A stretch of 64,000 nt of DNA from Leucobacter luti (GTDB lineage Bacteria > Actinomycetota > Actinomycetes > Actinomycetales > Microbacteriaceae), in contig NZ_CP080492.1 in assembly GCF_019464495.1 (NCBI RefSeq), forward strand, positions 1,116,001 through 1,180,000, written 5' to 3'. Below the pieces are notes generated by a model, which saw only the letters and a list, made by a program, of their open reading frames with translations, searched no databases and was not told where the DNA came from. This document shows positions 1 through 7,561 of the stretch, piece after piece. How positions within the stretch are numbered: position 1 is the stretch's first letter; each line of letters starts with the position of its first letter. A program made the translations under genes and the position numbers.

Positions 1-555
1 AAATTCCCAAGCGGTGCGCGACTGGGTTTCCAGCGTTTCGAGATCTTCCAAGGTGAGCGTTGTTACTTGCAGGCCAACAAAGAGTGAAAGTGCGATTCTG
101 GCAAAGGTGACAGGATCGATATCTTCCCTGAGTTCTCCAACGGTTTTGCCTTCTTCTGCGAGCAGGACAATCTCTTTCATCCAGGTTTCGTAGGGCTTCC
201 GATTTGATTGAAAGCGCGGCATTTCGAGAGAGAGCCGGATTCCCGATCCCATAATCGGGTCCGTGGCAGCTTGGCGGGCAAGGCGCGCGCAAATTCGGCC
301 TATTCGCTCCGTCGGCCCGATCCCCCACGAGGCCGACTCTGCAAACAGGTCTTCGACAGCGTCCTGTTGCCGTTCCACGAGGACCTGAGCCAGCTCTGCC
401 TTGGTCTTGAAACTGAAATATATTGCGCCTTTCGCGATGCCCGCTTCCGCAGCGATTGCAGACATGCTTGTGCCTTCATATCCGTAGTTGGCGAAAGCGC
501 GTGCTGCTGCATGGGCGATCCCCGCCCATCGTGGATTTGACCAATTCTCGTCCAA
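1..555 (-). CDS. TetR-family regulator of gamma-butyrolactone-receptor type (3' end outside window)
   Basis: The minus strand is open from a TTG at 555 to the window edge, giving 185 codons with no stop. An in-frame stop lies upstream near 630 and a GGGGA ribosome site precedes the TTG. Residues 10-55 form a TetR helix-turn-helix with the segments GYEGTSMSAIAAEAGIAKGA and YFSFKTKAEL. The ligand half shows features I associate with the ArpA/ScbR butyrolactone-receptor branch: a DPIMGSGIRLSLE segment and GELREDIDP followed by LFVGLQ. It lies last in, or just after, the peptide cluster, about 160 bp from the permease gene, so it is the natural candidate for the cluster's repressor. Receptor-type assignment is inference; TetR membership is clear. 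Confidence 0.8.
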   Translation of the reverse strand, partial: MDENWSNPRWAGIAHAAARAFANYGYEGTSMSAIAAEAGIAKGAIYFSFKTKAELAQVLVERQQDAVEDLFAESASWGIGPTERIGRICARLARQAATDPIMGSGIRLSLEMPRFQSNRKPYETWMKEIVLLAEEGKTVGELREDIDPVTFARIALSLFVGLQVTTLTLEDLETLETQSRTAWEF

Positions 556-713
556 TGTTTCCCCGTCCCACCAGAAGCGCTGTGACTCCCCGGGTTCCCT
601 GGAAGCACAGCACCCATCAGGAACAAGGATAGAGCGTCATCGCGACGTGGGTACCCTACAGCCACAACGGAAATTGCAGAGTCACTCGCGGAAGAACTTG
701 CCGACCAGTGGCT

Positions 714-2279
714 TCAGGTTTTGCCCCACGAGTGTGACCTTCCCGTAGCTTCGGATACGACGATGCAGGCAAGCCCGACATAGATTACCGAGGCAAGGAC
801 GAAGGTTGCTCCGGCAGCCACCAGGATGCGGAGCGCATCGTGGAGGCCCTCGGAGGCCTCAAGCGAAGAGAGTACCGCCAGAAGCGGGAACATCGAGAGC
901 GCTATCGAGAAAACGACACGGACCACCGGCGCATCCGCGAATGCGCGGGACGCGATCCCAGCGATCGAAGCGACGACGCAATATCCGAAGAACGCGGGGA
1001 GCAGAATCCAAGGAACTCCGAAGCTCATGAATTGGAGCCCCGACCACAGCATGACCGCAGGCGCGATGGTCAAGCAATCCGCAACTGCGTTCAGGAATAT
1101 GGCCACTGCTCCGATTGCTCGAACTGGAGCCCCAGAGAGTCTCAAATGTTGATGGTCAAGGTCCGTAGTCAGTGCTTGAGCGGGAGCAGCGACTGCGACA
1201 AGCAAGAGCACTGCGATCAGGCCAACGTACATCGGAATGAGGTCTCGGGCGACAAAGGACGCGAGGACAATTGCAAGAGAACCGATAAGGAGCCCCAAAA
1301 GGGGAAACACTCGACGTCGTGTCTGAGCGAAGTGCCCAACGGCCACCGCGAGCGATCTCGCCTCGGGCCACCGTTCCCAGGAACGAAGTCCAGTCTTGAA
1401 CCCCCGCGCTTGAATCGTGTGTGTGTCTCCTGTGCCAGAAAAAGCGAGCGCGAGTTTGTGCGCAAGGATGCTCTCTTCCACCGCAGGTTCCATGATCCTC
1501 TGTGCACCATTGAGAACGACGCCGAGGAGTCCGAGCGAAGCAAGAATCAGCACGAGACTCATCGCAGGTATTCCTAGTTCCGGATACACGACCCCAGAGA
1601 GGACAGATCGAATTGGTGCGAGGAGATCTACTGGTCGGGCACTGCCGTGAGCCGGTGTGAGCGTTTGCCAGGCACAGATGGCTGTCCACGCGGCGATGAG
1701 CACTGGGCAGGCGTACGCGAGGGCCTTTCGCGCCAGTAGGAACCTACTCTGAGCTATGAGATGTGCGAGCAACGAGACAGCTCTCACGAACAATACGAGC
1801 GAGACAACTGATGTTGCAGCAGTCAAGGAGTGGATAGCTGGTGCACCGCGAAAGATAAGCGCCACTGTTGATGCCCCGAGCGTTCCGAAGAACGCCAGGA
1901 CAGCGCTGAGCATTCCGTGAAAAACGAGGGCAATTTGGGGTCCGCGCGGGCTCTGGAGCAACCAAGACGCGTCAGCAAGAGAGATTCGCAGAGGTGATCC
2001 TCGTTGTGCACTCCATGCGATGAGGCACAGCACCACGCCATACCCATACGCAACACCCTTGCTCCAATTGGGAGAGTCCGGAGCTCTCGCAATTTCAGAA
2101 CCGTGGAGCACCAGAACGACGACATACGTCGCGATCAGAGCAGCACCCAGCATGAACAGGAGTGGGTTGTGGAGCAGCACGACTGAGGCGCGAAGCTTTG
2201 ACCGGATCATCATTGTTGCCAGAGCAGTGAGGCCAACACTCACTTCAATGAAAACGGAACTAGCGGCCCGGGTGCTCAC
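714..2279 (-). CDS. ABC transporter permease of the lanthipeptide-type cluster
   Basis: This is a 521-aa polytopic membrane protein with about 10-12 hydrophobic stretches and no ATPase motif. The GTG start at 2279 overlaps the end of the upstream ATP-binding gene by 20 nt, which argues for translational coupling and a two-component exporter. I do not recognise a named family beyond large ABC-2-like permeases. In a RiPP cluster such a pair usually exports the mature peptide or gives producer self-protection. Either role is inferred from position alone. No C39 peptidase domain is present here, so leader removal must be done elsewhere. Confidence 0.75.
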   Translation of the reverse strand: MSTRAASSVFIEVSVGLTALATMMIRSKLRASVVLLHNPLLFMLGAALIATYVVVLVLHGSEIARAPDSPNWSKGVAYGYGVVLCLIAWSAQRGSPLRISLADASWLLQSPRGPQIALVFHGMLSAVLAFFGTLGASTVALIFRGAPAIHSLTAATSVVSLVLFVRAVSLLAHLIAQSRFLLARKALAYACPVLIAAWTAICAWQTLTPAHGSARPVDLLAPIRSVLSGVVYPELGIPAMSLVLILASLGLLGVVLNGAQRIMEPAVEESILAHKLALAFSGTGDTHTIQARGFKTGLRSWERWPEARSLAVAVGHFAQTRRRVFPLLGLLIGSLAIVLASFVARDLIPMYVGLIAVLLLVAVAAPAQALTTDLDHQHLRLSGAPVRAIGAVAIFLNAVADCLTIAPAVMLWSGLQFMSFGVPWILLPAFFGYCVVASIAGIASRAFADAPVVRVVFSIALSMFPLLAVLSSLEASEGLHDALRILVAAGATFVLASVIYVGLACIVVSEATGRSHSWGKT

Positions 2280-3012
2280 TTCGTACCCCGATAACTCTCA
2301 GATAGAGATCCTCCAGTGAGCCCCTCGGCTCTGCAGTTTGGCCTCGAATATCGGCAGAATGCACGAGCTTCCCCGCGTCCAAGAAGAGAACTCGGTCCGC
2401 AATTTCCTCAAGTTCACGAAGCCCATGCATCGATATCAGAATCGTGGCTCCTTGACTTCCCAGTCCTCGAATCTCGCGCCGGAGCTCTCTTGACGCAAGA
2501 GGGTCAAGTCCGTTGAATGGTTCGTCGAACAGGAAGAGATTTGCGCCCTTCCTGAGCGCGAGGACAAGCGCAAGCTTTCGTTTCATGCCCTGTGAGAGCT
2601 CGTGAGGGAGTGCGTCACGTTTATCGAGCAGGTCGTAGCGTTCGAGGTCCAGTTGTGGCGATCTTCGTTCCGCGCGAGGGACGAGATTGATCCGGTCCAT
2701 CAGGCTGATATGTTCCAGAACGCTGAGCCCGGGATAGAGATCTGGTTCTTCTGGCATGAGACTCATTGCCCGCCGCGCTGGCGGAGTACCTACCGCATAC
2801 TCATCAATCGCAGCCTCCCCTGAGGTCGGCGTGAATACCCCCGCAAGAACTCTCATCAAGGTGCTCTTGCCTGCACCGTTGGGGCCGACGAGCCCCACGA
2901 CTTCTCCGGGAAACAAGCTGAACGAAACTTCATCAAGAATGCTGAACGCTCCGAAGCTCTTGGACAAGCTGCGAACCTGGAGCTTCGCGCGTATTCGCTC
3001 TCCCTTATACAT
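2260..3012 (-). CDS. ABC transporter ATP-binding protein of the lanthipeptide-type cluster
   Basis: This 250-aa ATPase has all the standard motifs in order: Walker A GPNGAGKST near residue 40, signature LSQGMKRK near 140, Walker B LFLFDEPF near 160 and the H-loop SMHG near 195. The LSQGMKRK signature is typical of drug and lantibiotic exporters with separate permeases (CcmA/BcrA type). Its ATG start overlaps the stop of the upstream 127-aa gene by 8 nt and its end overlaps the permease start. It probably powers export of, or immunity to, the peptide encoded at 7159-7488. Confidence 0.9.
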   Translation of the reverse strand: MYKGERIRAKLQVRSLSKSFGAFSILDEVSFSLFPGEVVGLVGPNGAGKSTLMRVLAGVFTPTSGEAAIDEYAVGTPPARRAMSLMPEEPDLYPGLSVLEHISLMDRINLVPRAERRSPQLDLERYDLLDKRDALPHELSQGMKRKLALVLALRKGANLFLFDEPFNGLDPLASRELRREIRGLGSQGATILISMHGLRELEEIADRVLFLDAGKLVHSADIRGQTAEPRGSLEDLYLRVIGVRSEHPGR

Positions 3013-3388
3013 GCTGTTCCAGCCAACGCCGCAGGTCGCCGCCTTCGAGAGCCACGGATCGTTCGAGTTCGATGAGTTCTCCGAGTTGCTGCAGCCGGAG
3101 CAATGCTCGCGGAATCGAGAGTGTTCCTACCGATGCCTCCTGCTTCACAACCAAGCGGAGAGCCCGAGAGTGTTTTGGTCTCATCCTGCCCCAGGGGACA
3201 CTCGGGCCAGACTCCTTTCGGCCTTTCGTCCTGCCGATTCTTCGAATCAAAACTGCCTCCAGATCCATACAATTTGCGCTCGTTGCATATGCGACCGCTA
3301 TGTGGAAGGCACTGAGTTCTTCCTTTCGCTCACGAGCAAGTACTCCCGCCTCATGCATCGTTGCCCTGAAATTCCTGAATGCAGACAC
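3005..3388 (-). CDS. Uncharacterised 127-aa protein inside the lanthipeptide-type cluster
   Basis: I do not recognise this protein. The start is taken as GTG at 3388 because AAGGGAAG lies 7 nt before it and the previous gene stops only 4 nt upstream; an ATG nine codons further in is an alternative. The product is basic, lacks a signal peptide or membrane span, and has a helical C-terminal half rich in Leu, Arg and Glu. It is coupled at both ends to neighbours, so it is likely part of the pathway. Class V lanthipeptide synthetases have a small third subunit (LxmX in the lexapeptide system) and this is the only unassigned soluble gene here, but I see no sequence match I can cite. Confidence 0.6.
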   Translation of the reverse strand: MSAFRNFRATMHEAGVLARERKEELSAFHIAVAYATSANCMDLEAVLIRRIGRTKGRKESGPSVPWGRMRPKHSRALRLVVKQEASVGTLSIPRALLRLQQLGELIELERSVALEGGDLRRWLEQHV

Positions 3389-3392
3389 GTGA

Positions 3393-4625
3393 TTACTTCC
3401 CTTCGCCCGTTTGAAGCTTCGCGCATAAATTGACGGTGATTCTACGAACCATCCACTCTGCTGGACCCTGAATACTGGCCTTCGCGAGGCAATTGGCAAC
3501 CGCAACCGTTGCCACAAAAATCCCCATTGCGACGACCTGAACGACGCCGAAAGGGACGCGTCCGAAAAGTTGGACCCCGTATGCAAGTGAGGCGCAGAAC
3601 AAGCTGGTGAATAGGTAGATCGATAGCGAGTAGCGCCCCGAAACCGCTACCCAGCGAGCCAGACGATTGCTCTCAAGCGCAGACTCCCTCTCAAGTAGCA
3701 GGAGAAAGAGCCCCACTGCCAAAATTGGTGGGACAGCCACCTGTAAGTTTGAAGTGAACGAGGAGACAAGGCCCGAATTTGCTGGGTCAAAGATCTGGAC
3801 GGCAAGCTGACAAAAGTAGCCAACCGCCGCGATACTCAACACCCACTTGAACCCGACGGTGCGCGAGAGGCGTCTTCCGGTTTCTGAGCTCAAACGCACA
3901 CGCAGCCGAGCGATTCCCATTCCGATGAGCAGGACTCCGGTCAACTGTGGGACGCCCACGACCGCGAAGTCCTGCAAATACGAAAGCCAGTCGACAAGTC
4001 GCTGAGCTGCGATCTCGAACGGTGCTCCAGAAGTGTAGGCCTCTTGAGCAGCCGACTGAGTACTCTGCAAACCGCTACTGAGTTGCGCGAGAGCCGCCCT
4101 TGTCTCTGCTTTCACACCCCACAATTGAGCGGAGAAGTCTGAGGCCGTCAGTATCAAGGGGAGAAATACAAAAGCGATTCCTAGAAGCGCTTGCGCGCGT
4201 GGACCAAAACCACGAAATTGCAGTGCGATGAAACCAGCAATCATGTAGTACATGAGAATGTCTCCCCACCAGATAAGCAGTCCATGAACGAGTCCAACAG
4301 TTCCCAGAACCCCAAACCGGACAAGTGCTGCTCGGTAGGCTGACTGGCCCCTCGAAGCGGAAACCAAGCTTTGCCCCATTGCGAGAACAAACAATCCCAT
4401 TCCCGTCATCGGCGGCACAGCTACGAAGACTATGGCCGCAAGATCGTCCCAGAGGGATCCGTGAAAGGGGTTGAAGCCCGTTGCTTGCTGATATCTCACC
4501 GTCGAGAGGATCAGCGGCGTGTTGGTGAGTACAAGCAGCAGCATCGCGACGCCCCGAACCAAATCTGGAGTGAGGTATCGCCTCTGCAGATCCGCGCTGT
4601 CAAGGTCCCCCTGTGCTGTGCTCAA
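3393..4625 (-). CDS. DUF418/YeiB-like membrane protein
   Basis: This 410-aa protein has about ten membrane segments. The N-terminus reads RYLTPDLVRGVAMLLLVLTN, the usual DUF418 opening in which a short cytoplasmic lead precedes the first helix, and the C-terminus has the GRYSLSIYLFTSLF block typical of DUF418. The start is a TTG at 4625 with GGAGGGAA upstream, inside the end of the flavoprotein gene (26-nt overlap). YeiB-like proteins have no settled biochemical role. In a RiPP cluster it could help immunity, export or membrane tailoring; that is a guess from context. Confidence 0.75.
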   Translation of the reverse strand: MSTAQGDLDSADLQRRYLTPDLVRGVAMLLLVLTNTPLILSTVRYQQATGFNPFHGSLWDDLAAIVFVAVPPMTGMGLFVLAMGQSLVSASRGQSAYRAALVRFGVLGTVGLVHGLLIWWGDILMYYMIAGFIALQFRGFGPRAQALLGIAFVFLPLILTASDFSAQLWGVKAETRAALAQLSSGLQSTQSAAQEAYTSGAPFEIAAQRLVDWLSYLQDFAVVGVPQLTGVLLIGMGIARLRVRLSSETGRRLSRTVGFKWVLSIAAVGYFCQLAVQIFDPANSGLVSSFTSNLQVAVPPILAVGLFLLLLERESALESNRLARWVAVSGRYSLSIYLFTSLFCASLAYGVQLFGRVPFGVVQVVAMGIFVATVAVANCLAKASIQGPAEWMVRRITVNLCAKLQTGEGK

Positions 4626-5187
4626 CCTGTTCCCTCCTCACTTGCGCAGAGAGGACAACAATCAAGCGGCGAAGCCCAAATTTGCTGACCCCCGCAAGAG
4701 CGGCTCCTTGGAGGTCGGATGCAGCTCCGGCTTCTTCCGCAGGGAGGATGAAACCGTCGGATCGAAGAATCTCGATTGCTCGCTGAAACGCAGGTTTTGC
4801 GCTGGCACCTTCGTTCACCGCGGGAAGCAGCCCAACCGGTCCATCAAATGCGCTGACGCAAGACGTCAGGAGATTGTTTGCCAGGCCCAGCGAGAGACCG
4901 ATGAGGGTGTTTGCCGTGGCGGGAGCAACCAGCAGAGCGTCGGCTGTGGCGGTGAGAGAGGTAAAGGATCTCCCGTCCTTTGCGAGCTCCGCGAAGCTCG
5001 AATATGCAGGCGTGCTGAGAACCGAACCGACCAGGAGCGGTGAGAGAAGGCCTGCCGCATTGGGAGTCATGATGCAATCGATATCCCCGATTACGTTTCC
5101 TTTCAGTCTTGCCAGTTCGGGTAGGATCGAGAGCGCCGATGAGGAAGCGGAGATGCCGAGTAGCAGCCGTGGGATGTGAACCTTCAT
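4600..5187 (-). CDS. LanD/EpiD-like (HFCD-family) flavoprotein
   Basis: This 195-aa protein has the fold signature of homo-oligomeric flavin-containing Cys decarboxylases: GISASSSALSILPELARLK at the N-terminus, PATANT at about residue 90 (family PASANT), and the GLANNLLT segment after it. Such enzymes oxidatively decarboxylate a C-terminal Cys to give the enethiol that becomes Avi(Me)Cys, and the precursor at 7159-7488 does end in Cys. Two things are odd. The position of the EpiD catalytic His67, 14 residues before PATANT, reads Phe. The substrate-binding PxMNxxMW motif reads PAVNEGAS. The start is an ATGA overlap with the HopA1-like gene. Family is secure; activity is not. Confidence 0.85.
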   Translation of the reverse strand: MKVHIPRLLLGISASSSALSILPELARLKGNVIGDIDCIMTPNAAGLLSPLLVGSVLSTPAYSSFAELAKDGRSFTSLTATADALLVAPATANTLIGLSLGLANNLLTSCVSAFDGPVGLLPAVNEGASAKPAFQRAIEILRSDGFILPAEEAGAASDLQGAALAGVSKFGLRRLIVVLSAQVRREQVEHSTGGP

Positions 5188-6017
5188 CGGCCTATCCGGC
5201 TCCTGTAGAGGTGTATTGCGCCAGGATCGATCCCTGCGTCCACAAGCTCATCTCGAATGAGTCCTTCAAGTTCGAGTTCCTCTTCGTCCGTGGAGTAAAG
5301 GTGGTAAGCCCGCGCGATGCAATTGGCTCGTTCAAAGCCGCTGCTCCGAGATGAAGTACCTTCCAGCCATGCGACCCCACTCGTCTCCGCGCGAGCGAAC
5401 ATTGAATATCGTGGAGCAAAGCAGAATCGCTCAGCGAAGTTCTCAAGCGCCAAGAATTTGAGAACGACTTCCAGGTCAACTGGAGAGATGAAAAGCGTGA
5501 AGGCATCTGACCTCGGATATTCCGAAGGCTGGGTCAGCGCTTTCAGCACAAAACGCTCAATCAAATCTGGAAGTTTTTGTGCCAGTAGCCGCCCTACTTG
5601 ACGCGCCGCCGAGTAGGGAACTGGGATGTAGACGCGCACCCCCTCTACAGGAACAGGTCGACTAGAGAGGAGGGCCGCGAAACCCGGAGTGAATCGATCG
5701 CGGATTGCTGGCAGCCGCAATGCGCCGCTGGCTTGGATGAGGTGGGATGGCACCTCTAGGTGGAGACCATCCTTCACGAAAACTCCGTGGCCGGAACTTC
5801 TGCCACGGGCTAGTGTCCACCCAAGCTCAGTACGATCAATCTTCCCGAACACCTCCTCCGCACGCAGGTGCTCTCCCGGGTCGGCATGAGAGGCTGACGA
5901 GTACCCCGTCCGAAGGTGAGCTCGGCGATAGATTTCTCTCGCAGTCTCATCCACAGTGCCGTGTACGAGCAGTGGATGAAGGCAGGAGATGAGGGCCGCG
6001 ATCGTGTTTTCCGTCAA
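5184..6017 (-). CDS. HopA1-family lanthipeptide biosynthesis protein (LxmY-like)
   Basis: This 277-aa protein matches the layout of HopA1-domain proteins found in class V lanthipeptide and thioamitide clusters. An N-terminal helical part with IYRRAHLRTGY is followed by RVYIPVPYSAARQVGRLLAQ, the basic DLIERFVLKAL strand-helix, YPRSDAFTLFISP, and a final FCFAPRYSMFARAETSGVAW plus GFERANCIARAYHL block. In lexapeptide biosynthesis the HopA1-like subunit acts with the kinase-like subunit in dehydration and cyclisation. It is coupled by ATGA overlaps to the APH-like gene before it and the LanD-like gene after it. Assignment to the family is from pattern recognition and should be confirmed by profile search. 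Confidence 0.8.
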   Translation of the reverse strand: MTENTIAALISCLHPLLVHGTVDETAREIYRRAHLRTGYSSASHADPGEHLRAEEVFGKIDRTELGWTLARGRSSGHGVFVKDGLHLEVPSHLIQASGALRLPAIRDRFTPGFAALLSSRPVPVEGVRVYIPVPYSAARQVGRLLAQKLPDLIERFVLKALTQPSEYPRSDAFTLFISPVDLEVVLKFLALENFAERFCFAPRYSMFARAETSGVAWLEGTSSRSSGFERANCIARAYHLYSTDEEELELEGLIRDELVDAGIDPGAIHLYRSRIGR

Positions 6018-7093
6018 CGAAGACCTCGCCCCTCCTGCACCCAGGCATGAGAGGCGTCAAGACTCAGCGGGCGCAGGAAATATGAAGGGTTTTTGAGAAA
6101 TGAACAGCCCATAATTGCGAGTACTCGCCCCAGACGTGTCTCCGCACAGTATTCTTCCGCCAATGCCCCAGATCGATGCAAAAGGTGGACCCCAACAAAG
6201 GCGGCCACTCGTGAAAGGTAAGCTTCGTCTCCCACAGTTCTGTCTTGAGCACCCCGTGCTTCTGCACGGTACCCGGCAATCACTGATCGAAGCTCCATAG
6301 CTGTCCTTTCGAGCAGGACGCGGGCATACTCGGAAGCCCTCGTGTCTTCGCCCAACGGGAACTGGCGGGTTGCATGCTCAACGATCGATCCCAACAGCGT
6401 GCCCAAATCAAAATAGGGATCTCCTACGCGAGCGAGTTCCAGGTCAATGAACTTAGGGTGTTCTTGACCTGAGACGATGATGTTGTCAAGCCTGACGTCA
6501 CCGTGAATAAGGCATACAGCAGTGGGGGTCCGTAGTCGCTTGAGATTCTGGATCACAGCTGAATCAGCCTGGATTATTGCAATGAGCTGGAGATGTGCAC
6601 TCGGGTAGTCAACGAGGTCATCTGGAACGACCGGATCTGCTGATGGGATCAGTTCAGTGAAGTCGCCCAGGAGCCTCGCGGCCCATTCAGGTGTGGCGTC
6701 GGTCGCGCCGTGGAGCCGCGCCAATGCGACGCCCAGCGATGCCCACTTGATCGAGTCCTGTTCCTGCCCTGCCCATTTTTCTCGTGCGCTCGTATCGCCA
6801 ACCCATTCGAGGACCAGCAGGTTCCGTTTTCGATCGTGAAGAATGCACCGGGGCAGCAGGGCCGACAGCCCGAGCTGACTGAATGCGCGATACGCGAGCC
6901 CTTCGGATAGCAAACTCCCATCCCGGTTCGCGAGACGCTGTCTCCCGTGCTTAAAAAGCAATTCACGCCCGTTTGCCAGTCGGGCGCGAACTACTTCGTT
7001 TCGTCCGTTCTGCACGCGGGTCAGGTCTTGAAGGTCCTCGATTCCAAGACGGTTACAGTACGCCTGCCAATCCACTCGTTCTTCGAGATTCAC
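6014..7093 (-). CDS. APH-type phosphotransferase-like lanthipeptide synthetase subunit (LxmK-like)
   Basis: This 359-aa protein has the aminoglycoside-phosphotransferase/choline-kinase fold. A nucleotide-binding N-lobe contains LLFKHGRQRLANR and LLVLEWVGD, the catalytic loop is HGDVRLDNI near residue 200 with Asp and Asn in place, and the metal-binding segment is FIDLELARVGDPYFDL. In class V lanthipeptide systems such a kinase-like protein phosphorylates Ser/Thr of the precursor before elimination. The start is GTG at 7093 with AGGAG just upstream. It is the first enzyme gene, 65 nt after the precursor. A resistance phosphotransferase is the alternative, but the HopA1- and LanD-like partners make that unlikely. 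Confidence 0.85.
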   Translation of the reverse strand: MNLEERVDWQAYCNRLGIEDLQDLTRVQNGRNEVVRARLANGRELLFKHGRQRLANRDGSLLSEGLAYRAFSQLGLSALLPRCILHDRKRNLLVLEWVGDTSAREKWAGQEQDSIKWASLGVALARLHGATDATPEWAARLLGDFTELIPSADPVVPDDLVDYPSAHLQLIAIIQADSAVIQNLKRLRTPTAVCLIHGDVRLDNIIVSGQEHPKFIDLELARVGDPYFDLGTLLGSIVEHATRQFPLGEDTRASEYARVLLERTAMELRSVIAGYRAEARGAQDRTVGDEAYLSRVAAFVGVHLLHRSGALAEEYCAETRLGRVLAIMGCSFLKNPSYFLRPLSLDASHAWVQEGRGLR

Positions 7094-7158
7094 TCCTTGC
7101 TCCTTTGCTTCGTTCTATCTGGATAGTGAACTCAGCGGGGATTTCCTCCGAGAACGGA

Positions 7159-7488
7159 TCAGCACTTCAAGAGCCAAGTTGCGCAACGAAGCACAACCGT
7201 CGTGCGGATGATGATTCCGCCCATCTCAGGGACGAGGTACTCGTCTCCAAGAAGCACGCTGATGCGGTCCTCGAATGAATCAATGTCATTGAGCAGCGCA
7301 GTACCGTGTTCAGCGACAGCAACGTCAGCCGCTCGGCGAATGAAGTCCAGATAGTCCTGTTCTTCGGGGCTGAGAGAGCGGCGGAACTCATGGAATTTGC
7401 TGGTGAATTCAGCAAGTCGGCTACTTTCTGGGTCACAGAGAACTTGGAGCTCTGCGTCGAGATCAATGGTTTCAAGCGTTGGGGACAT
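7159..7488 (-). CDS. Ribosomal peptide precursor, class V lanthipeptide type
   Basis: This 109-aa product has a long acidic helical leader (about 91 residues, many Glu/Asp) and a short hydrophobic, basic tail. Leader and tail meet near PEMGG, and the last 18 residues are IIIRTTVVLRCATWLLKC. The tail has three Thr, two Cys and no Ser, and ends in Cys as an AviMeCys-forming LanD system requires. TVVLRC and TWLLKC are two similar hexapeptides, each with Thr five residues before Cys, so two six-residue thioether rings are predicted with one Thr left to become Dhb. A GAGGAGA ribosome site precedes the ATG. The GG cleavage point is inferred. The first gene of the operon lies 65 nt before the kinase-like gene. 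Confidence 0.8.
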   Translation of the reverse strand: MSPTLETIDLDAELQVLCDPESSRLAEFTSKFHEFRRSLSPEEQDYLDFIRRAADVAVAEHGTALLNDIDSFEDRISVLLGDEYLVPEMGGIIIRTTVVLRCATWLLKC

Positions 7489-7532
7489 GATTTCTCCTCA
7501 CGTTTCGTTCACGACGTGTGCCGCGTTCGAGT

Positions 7533-7561
7533 ATCGTAAGACGATCGTCTTATGTTTGCAA
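7533..7561 (-). promoter_or_regulatory. Promoter of the lanthipeptide-type operon
   Basis: On the minus strand TTGCAA (7561-7556) and TACGAT (7538-7533) are separated by exactly 17 nt, a good housekeeping-sigma promoter. Initiation would fall about 35-40 nt before the precursor ATG at 7488. The palindrome in the spacer suggests repression by steric block. Confidence 0.65.
7537..7552. promoter_or_regulatory. Perfect 16-bp palindrome, probable operator
   Basis: The sequence TAAGACGATCGTCTTA is its own reverse complement and fills most of the -35/-10 spacer. Half-sites GAGTAT and ATACTC flank it as an outer inverted repeat. A dimeric TetR-type repressor is the expected binder, and the butyrolactone-receptor-like TetR at 1-555 is the local candidate. 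Confidence 0.65.

Noticed and set aside
300..665. Open frame of 121 aa on the minus strand
   Set aside because: It is the wrong frame of the TetR gene; the helix-turn-helix is in the frame that starts at 555 and runs off the window.
714..7488. Thioamitide or linaridin identity for the peptide cluster
   Set aside because: APH- and HopA1-like genes also occur in thioamitide clusters, but no YcaO or TfuA gene is present; linaridin clusters lack the APH/HopA1 pair. Class V lanthipeptide fits best.
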